9,021 bases of DNA, taken from assembly GCA_947461985.1 (NCBI GenBank), contig CANHNT010000063.1, forward strand, positions 1-9,021, written 5' to 3'. Of the stretch, positions 5,487 through 9,021 are shown piece by piece. Source of the DNA: Bacteroidota bacterium (GTDB lineage: Bacteria > Bacteroidota > Bacteroidia > Chitinophagales > Chitinophagaceae). Each line of letters starts with the position of its first letter. Positions within the stretch are counted from its first letter, which is position 1. Position numbers and translations under genes: made by a program. The notes under the pieces were generated by a model. It saw only the letters and a list, made by a program, of their open reading frames with translations. It made no database searches and was not told the origin of the DNA.

Positions 5487-6056
5487 ATGAAAAAAATATT
5501 TTCCATCATTTTGATTTTTTGTTCATTCATGTTGATTGCAAAAAATAAAAAAAAGAACAATAAAAAGGAACAGGTTATTGTTACAACACATAATCATGCA
5601 GACACGGTAGTGGTATCGAAACCAGAAAAACCAGATGCTGTAATAGGCGCTCCGCTTTTTGATTTTTCGGTATTGACTTCTAAAGAAACGGTGTTTACCA
5701 ATAAAGATATTCCTAAAAATAACAGTTTTATTTTAATGTTATTTAATCCTGGATGTGGGCATTGCATAGCCACAACCAATGCATTGAAATATAAAATTAA
5801 AGAATTTAAAAACACGACCATTTTATTGGTAACAGGCAATAATTTATTTAACAATTTGCAAGAGTTTATCAAAGATGCTGGTTTAACTGCCGACATTCCG
5901 ATTACCGTTGCAGCTGAAATGGGCGATATGACTAAAAAAATATTTGAGTACAAAGGAATTCCTCAAGTGATGGTGTATAATAAAAATAAAATATTGCAAC
6001 AAACTTTTTATAAAGAAGTAGATATAGACAGTGTTCAATTTTATTTAAAAAAATAA
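5487..6056 (+). CDS. Secreted TlpA/ResA-like thioredoxin-fold protein (CGHC)
   Basis: A 189-residue exported protein. Residues 1-18 are a signal peptide (KK, hydrophobic core, ...LIA). A lysine-rich linker (19-28) and a Thr/Val stretch lead to a TlpA-like domain from about GAPLFDFSV (54-62). The redox motif is C90-G-H-C93 in FNPGCGHC, and GIPQ (157-160) supplies the cis-Pro159 loop opposite it. CGHC is the same dithiol motif as in protein disulfide isomerases, while periplasmic reductants of the TlpA group more often have CxPC. That hints at oxidase or isomerase activity, but the direction cannot be read from sequence. Partners are unknown. It sits between aroC (3 nt) and the rhomboid gene (8 nt), which suggests co-expression rather than a shared pathway. 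Confidence 0.85.
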   Translation: MKKIFSIILIFCSFMLIAKNKKKNNKKEQVIVTTHNHADTVVVSKPEKPDAVIGAPLFDFSVLTSKETVFTNKDIPKNNSFILMLFNPGCGHCIATTNALKYKIKEFKNTTILLVTGNNLFNNLQEFIKDAGLTADIPITVAAEMGDMTKKIFEYKGIPQVMVYNKNKILQQTFYKEVDIDSVQFYLKK

Positions 6057-6064
6057 CAGCGTGT

Positions 6065-6742
6065 ATGTTTTTTCCTATTGGCGATACCAATATCAAATAT
6101 GGCACTAAGCCATTTTTTGCATACGCTTTCATTGCAATCAATATGGCGATGTTTGTTTGGCAAATTTTAATGCCTGCTACGCAACAACAAAATTTTGTTT
6201 CCGCCTATGGTTGCATTCCGTTAGAAATTATGCATGCGCAAGATTTGTTTACTTTATTCACGAATATGTTTTTACATGGAGGTTGGGTTCACCTCATAGG
6301 GAATATGTTGTTTCTTTGGATTTTTGGGGACAACATCGAATCCACGATTGGTTATTTTAAATTCATTTTATTTTATATCATTGGAGGAATAGTAGCTTCT
6401 TTGACGCATGTTTTTTTTAATTTGGGAAGTCCTATTCCAAGCATTGGAGCATCGGGCGCTATAGCAGCTTGTTTGGGCGCTTATTTGGTCATGTTTCCTA
6501 CTTCAAAAATAAAAGTGTTTATTCTGTTTTTATTTGCCTCTATCAATGTGCCAGCGATCTTGTTTTTAGGAATTTGGATAGCACAACAATTTATGAGTGG
6601 TTATGGTAATTTAGGAAAAACGATTGGAACCGACAACGTTGCCTATTGGGCACATATAGGAGGTTTCGTGTACGGTATTTTTTGTGGATTTTTATTCAGA
6701 AGCAAAGCAGTAGCCATCCTAAAAAAAGAAAGCGCACATTAA
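6065..6742 (+). CDS. Rhomboid-family intramembrane serine protease
   Basis: A 225-residue polytopic membrane protein with about six helices, the bacterial rhomboid core. Motifs: HGGWVHLIGNMLFLWIFGDNIE (71-92), with the conserved His76-x3-Asn80 of helix 2; S-I-G-A-S-G (126-131), with the nucleophile Ser130 of GxSG; and YWAHIGGFVYG (194-204), with the catalytic His197 and helix-packing glycines. Rhomboids cleave single-pass membrane proteins within the bilayer; the substrate here is unknown. The N-terminus is short and cytosolic, with no extra domain. It is the last gene of the aroC run. Its TAA (6740-6742) shares bases with the stop of the convergent DUF2279 gene, and no terminator hairpin is visible between them. 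Confidence 0.95.
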   Translation: MFFPIGDTNIKYGTKPFFAYAFIAINMAMFVWQILMPATQQQNFVSAYGCIPLEIMHAQDLFTLFTNMFLHGGWVHLIGNMLFLWIFGDNIESTIGYFKFILFYIIGGIVASLTHVFFNLGSPIPSIGASGAIAACLGAYLVMFPTSKIKVFILFLFASINVPAILFLGIWIAQQFMSGYGNLGKTIGTDNVAYWAHIGGFVYGIFCGFLFRSKAVAILKKESAH

Positions 6743-7683
6743 AAATACAGGGGATGAAATATTAGTTTGCCTTCATTGTTGTATTCTAAAGCAGGCATCG
6801 GGAATTTTATTTTCAATACATTTAATGCTTTTAATAGTTTGAATTTGTGCCCTCTAAATTCTATTTTGCTTAAGTCAATATCAGGTGAAATGTAAAATTG
6901 CCTAACTCTTTTTAATTCAGAAAAATTGTATGGTCGATTGGTGATTTTATCTGTTCCATAATTTTCATAGCCACCCAACATGCCATCGGCACCATAGCCC
7001 ACTGCAATATTGAGCCATTTAGGGAAATTGCCTTCTTTTTTAAACGACCAAGGATTTATACTTAACCAATAGGTTTGATGATTATAATCTTTTAATATTT
7101 TTTCAAAAGGAGAGTTGCCATATAAATTATGCGCTCTTTGTTGCTCTTCAGCTGTGGCATATTTTTTCCAAAAAGAGCTCGAAAATTTAAATTGAATGCG
7201 TTGCTCTTGCCATGCATATTCTTGCGATGCAAATAATAAAGCACCAGAAGTGTTGGCAGCAATGTCGCCTACACTAAATCCCCATTCTTTACTAAATCCA
7301 TCAAGCACTTCAATAACGCTTACATAGGCAATGCCCATTCCTGCGCCATACAAAGCCGATTTTTTTTGAGAAACTCCTGACCATCTAAATAAACTGCTGC
7401 TTAATTGTGCACCCCAATATGCACTCCAGGCATGTCCAACTTTGTCTACTTGTTGCCATTCTTTAATGTCGTTGTAAAATTGAAACCTACTTCTTGGGTA
7501 GTTGGCATACCAAGCTTTGTTTAAACCATACATGCTGCTTAGCCAAACAGTGCCTTGTCCAATAACGACTGTTTTTAATCGAGTATGATTAATGGTATCA
7601 GGAAAAGAAAAAAAAGATTTTATTTTATTTTGCGCCAATAATGAATTGGAAAACAAGACAACAATAAATAGCCATTTTTTCAT
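6739..7683 (-). CDS. DUF2279-family exported protein
   Basis: A 314-residue protein with a signal peptide (MKKWLFIVVLFSNSLLA, 1-17) and no lipobox, so probably periplasmic or outer-membrane associated. The middle region has the DUF2279 (YfiM-like) pattern: an N-terminal WLSSMYGLNKAWYANYP, then FYND..EW (69-76), DKVGHAWSAYW (80-90), a glycine-rich hydrophobic stretch around ALYGAGMGIAYVSVIEVLDGF (110-130) and WGFSVGDIAANTSGALL (134-150). The conserved Asp/His (DKxGH) and GFSxGD acidic residues look functional, but the family's role is unknown. The C-terminal third (NIAVGYGADGMLGGYEN, RQFYISPDIDL) is beta-rich, as in membrane-associated barrels. It is divergent from recF and converges with the rhomboid gene. 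Family confidence is good; I can offer no function. Confidence 0.85.
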   Translation of the reverse strand: MKKWLFIVVLFSNSLLAQNKIKSFFSFPDTINHTRLKTVVIGQGTVWLSSMYGLNKAWYANYPRSRFQFYNDIKEWQQVDKVGHAWSAYWGAQLSSSLFRWSGVSQKKSALYGAGMGIAYVSVIEVLDGFSKEWGFSVGDIAANTSGALLFASQEYAWQEQRIQFKFSSSFWKKYATAEEQQRAHNLYGNSPFEKILKDYNHQTYWLSINPWSFKKEGNFPKWLNIAVGYGADGMLGGYENYGTDKITNRPYNFSELKRVRQFYISPDIDLSKIEFRGHKFKLLKALNVLKIKFPMPALEYNNEGKLIFHPLYF

Positions 7684-7687
7684 TCAA

Positions 7688-7695
7688 CAAATATA
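7688..7695 (-). promoter_or_regulatory. Predicted -7 box of the DUF2279 gene, near-leaderless
   Basis: TATATTTG on the minus strand matches TAnnTTTG and is followed by TTGA and then the ATG (4-nt gap). A TTG lies 12 nt upstream, too close for a normal -33 element. Confidence 0.45.
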
Positions 7696-7722
7696 CATTT
7701 TTACATTCAACAGATGCGTTTG

Positions 7723-7730
7723 TATATTTG
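7723..7730 (+). promoter_or_regulatory. Predicted -7 box of recF, near-leaderless
   Basis: TATATTTG matches TAnnTTTG, with TATTTC between it and the recF ATG at 7737 (6-nt gap). It is the same octamer as the box serving the divergent DUF2279 gene, 27 bp away. No -33 TTG is seen at the standard distance. Confidence 0.45.
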
Positions 7731-7736
7731 TATTTC

Positions 7737-8810
7737 ATGCCATCATTAAAAAATATTTCACTGTTTCATTTTAAAAACTACGAACAACAATCTTTTTTGT
7801 TTGAAAAAGAGATTATTTGTTTAATTGGTAAAAACGGAGTGGGAAAAACCTCCATTTTAGATGCCATTTATTATTTGTGTTTTACGAAAAGTTATTTTGT
7901 TTCGAATGATTTGCATTGCATTAAACATGGTACGCAAGGCATGTTTATTAAAGGTATTTTTGATGATGAAATAGAAGTCAAATGCGTCATTCGAGAAAAT
8001 GGGAAAAAAGAGTTTTCATGTGATGAGGAAGTGTATGCAAAATTATCGAGTCATATAGGTAAATATTCGTGTGTTATTATTGCGCCAGATGATACCCAAT
8101 TAATAACGGAAGGAAGTGAATTGAGACGAAAATTTTTAGATGGTATAATTGCACAAATTGATGCTGAATATTTGCAACATATTTCTAATTATGCTAAAAT
8201 ATTGGTGCAACGAAATGCGTATTTGAAAAGTTGTAAAGGCGAAGTTCCAACCGATTTAACGTTGATGAATTTATACAATGAGCAATTAAATCATTATGCC
8301 GAACCAATTGCAATTAAACGAAATGCATTTGTACAAAAAATGATTGTAGAGGCAACCAACATTTACAACGTTATTGCAAATGATATTGAAGAAATAGAAA
8401 TTCAATATGATTCTAAATTACTCCATCATTCGTTATTAAATTTATTAGAAACCAACTTGTTTAAAGATGTGGTCACTGCCCGAACAAATTATGGAATTCA
8501 TAAAGATGATTTAGTTTTTACAATGAATGGAATGCCATTAAAACAAGTGGCTTCACAAGGTCAACGAAAATCATTTTTATTTGCATTAAAATTAGCCCAA
8601 TATCATTTAATTAATAATTATCAAGCTCAAAAACCCATTTTGTTGTTAGATGATATTTTTGAAAAATTAGATGAGTCTAGAAGCGAAAAATTGATTCAAT
8701 ATGTGACAGCATTAAATACACAACTATTTATTACCGATACACAAATGCATCGAGTACAAAAAGAATTTAAAGAATTTGAGCAGAATATTCAGTTTATAGA
8801 AGTTGGTTAA
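7737..8810 (+). CDS. recF: DNA replication/repair ATPase RecF
   Basis: A 357-residue RecF, an SMC-like ATPase that binds gapped and single-stranded DNA ends and helps RecOR load RecA. Walker A is GKNGVGKT (31-38). The RecF signature SQGQRKS (273-279) stands in place of the ABC LSGG motif. Walker B is ILLLDDIFEKLD (301-312), with Asp305 and Asp306. LKNISLFHFKNYE (4-16) is the usual RecF N-terminal strand pair, and APDD..LITEGSELRRKFLD (117-135) is also typical. I choose ATG 7737 over the TTG at 7728, which would add three residues and lies in the -7 box. Length is normal. It stands alone rather than in a dnaA-dnaN-recF-gyrB cluster, as is common in Bacteroidota. Confidence 0.96.
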   Translation: MPSLKNISLFHFKNYEQQSFLFEKEIICLIGKNGVGKTSILDAIYYLCFTKSYFVSNDLHCIKHGTQGMFIKGIFDDEIEVKCVIRENGKKEFSCDEEVYAKLSSHIGKYSCVIIAPDDTQLITEGSELRRKFLDGIIAQIDAEYLQHISNYAKILVQRNAYLKSCKGEVPTDLTLMNLYNEQLNHYAEPIAIKRNAFVQKMIVEATNIYNVIANDIEEIEIQYDSKLLHHSLLNLLETNLFKDVVTARTNYGIHKDDLVFTMNGMPLKQVASQGQRKSFLFALKLAQYHLINNYQAQKPILLLDDIFEKLDESRSEKLIQYVTALNTQLFITDTQMHRVQKEFKEFEQNIQFIEVG

Positions 8811-8871
8811 TAAACGACTCAATAAATTTTTCTAATGCCTGTTTTCAATTGCCTTTAGATTATATTTTTGC

Positions 8872-8894
8872 GCAACGTTAATCTTCAACGTTGC
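8872..8894. terminator. Bidirectional hairpin between convergent recF and miaA
   Basis: GCAACGTT (8872-8879) and AACGTTGC (8887-8894) form a perfect 8-bp stem with a 7-nt loop, midway between the two converging stop codons. On the minus strand it is followed by GCAAAAATATAA and on the plus strand by TTAAGTAAAACC, so neither side has a proper T-tract. A second small dyad, TAACGA (8914-8919) / TCGTTA (8927-8932), overlaps the miaA stop. Confidence 0.5.
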
Positions 8895-8922
8895 TTAAGT
8901 AAAACCAAAAAAATAACGAAAG

Positions 8923-9021
8923 TTAATCGTTAGTGTTCATCAGTTTTTTGGATATTGCATCCGCTGGGCAAATAACATATTGACCTTGGTTTTTAAACCA
9001 TGTAATTTGTCTTTTGGCATA
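8923..9021 (-). CDS. miaA: tRNA dimethylallyltransferase, C-terminal end only
   Basis: The minus strand has an open frame from the right edge to TAA 8923-8925, giving the last 32 residues. It begins YAKRQITWFKNQ, which matches the conserved (R)xYAKRQxTWFR segment near the C-terminus of MiaA, the enzyme that isopentenylates A37 of tRNAs reading UNN codons. After it comes a short unconserved tail ending NTND. Nothing of the catalytic P-loop is in the window, so the call rests on one short motif, though a distinctive one. Confidence 0.75.
   Translation of the reverse strand, partial: YAKRQITWFKNQGQYVICPADAISKKLMNTND

Noticed and set aside
7728..7736. recF start at TTG 7728
   Set aside because: It adds only three residues, overlaps the TAnnTTTG box, and an ATG at 7737 fits the family N-terminus.

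Overview
The window is AT-rich DNA with the character of Bacteroidota (Flavobacteriia/Sphingobacteriia-like). The evidence is the low GC, the lack of Shine-Dalgarno sites, promoter boxes of the Bacteroidota type TAnnTTTG, and proteins that read as Bacteroidota families: a DUF2279 protein, HipA-type proteins with a separately encoded N-domain, a TlpA-like thioredoxin and short RecF. I cannot name the genus.

Left third, accessory in character, all minus strand. (i) The 5' 346 codons of a secreted N-terminal-nucleophile amidase-like protein (linear amide C-N hydrolase / acyltransferase C45 type) with an unusual membrane-spanning C-terminus; the gene runs off the left edge. (ii) Just upstream of it, an eroded lipoprotein leader. 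(iii) A HipBST-type toxin-antitoxin operon: hipB (HTH antitoxin/repressor), hipS (stand-alone HipA N-domain) and hipT (Ser/Thr kinase). The kinase is split into two ORFs that overlap by ATGA exactly where one missing base would join them into a normal-length kinase. Two near-identical operators (TTATAT-N8-ATATAA type) lie 40 bp apart upstream of hipB, one of them over the predicted -33 element.

Centre: hutI (imidazolonepropionase, minus) is divergent from a tight plus-strand run of aroC (chorismate synthase), a secreted CGHC thioredoxin-like protein and a rhomboid protease, with gaps of 3 and 8 nt. The divergent spacer carries a heptanucleotide tandem array plus a short inverted copy beside the aroC start.

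Right third: a DUF2279 outer-envelope-type protein (minus) is convergent with the rhomboid gene, their stop codons sharing a TTAA, and divergent from recF (plus). recF is convergent with miaA, of which only the last 32 codons are inside the window; a small hairpin separates them. hutI, the DUF2279 gene and recF each have a TAnnTTTG box only 4 to 6 nt before the ATG, which predicts leaderless or nearly leaderless mRNAs.

Apart from the hip locus and its flank, this is ordinary chromosomal housekeeping sequence. The most interesting items are the split HipT kinase, its operators, the membrane-anchored Ntn-hydrolase, the heptad array and the leaderless-promoter pattern. I see no CRISPR array, transposase, tRNA or rRNA.
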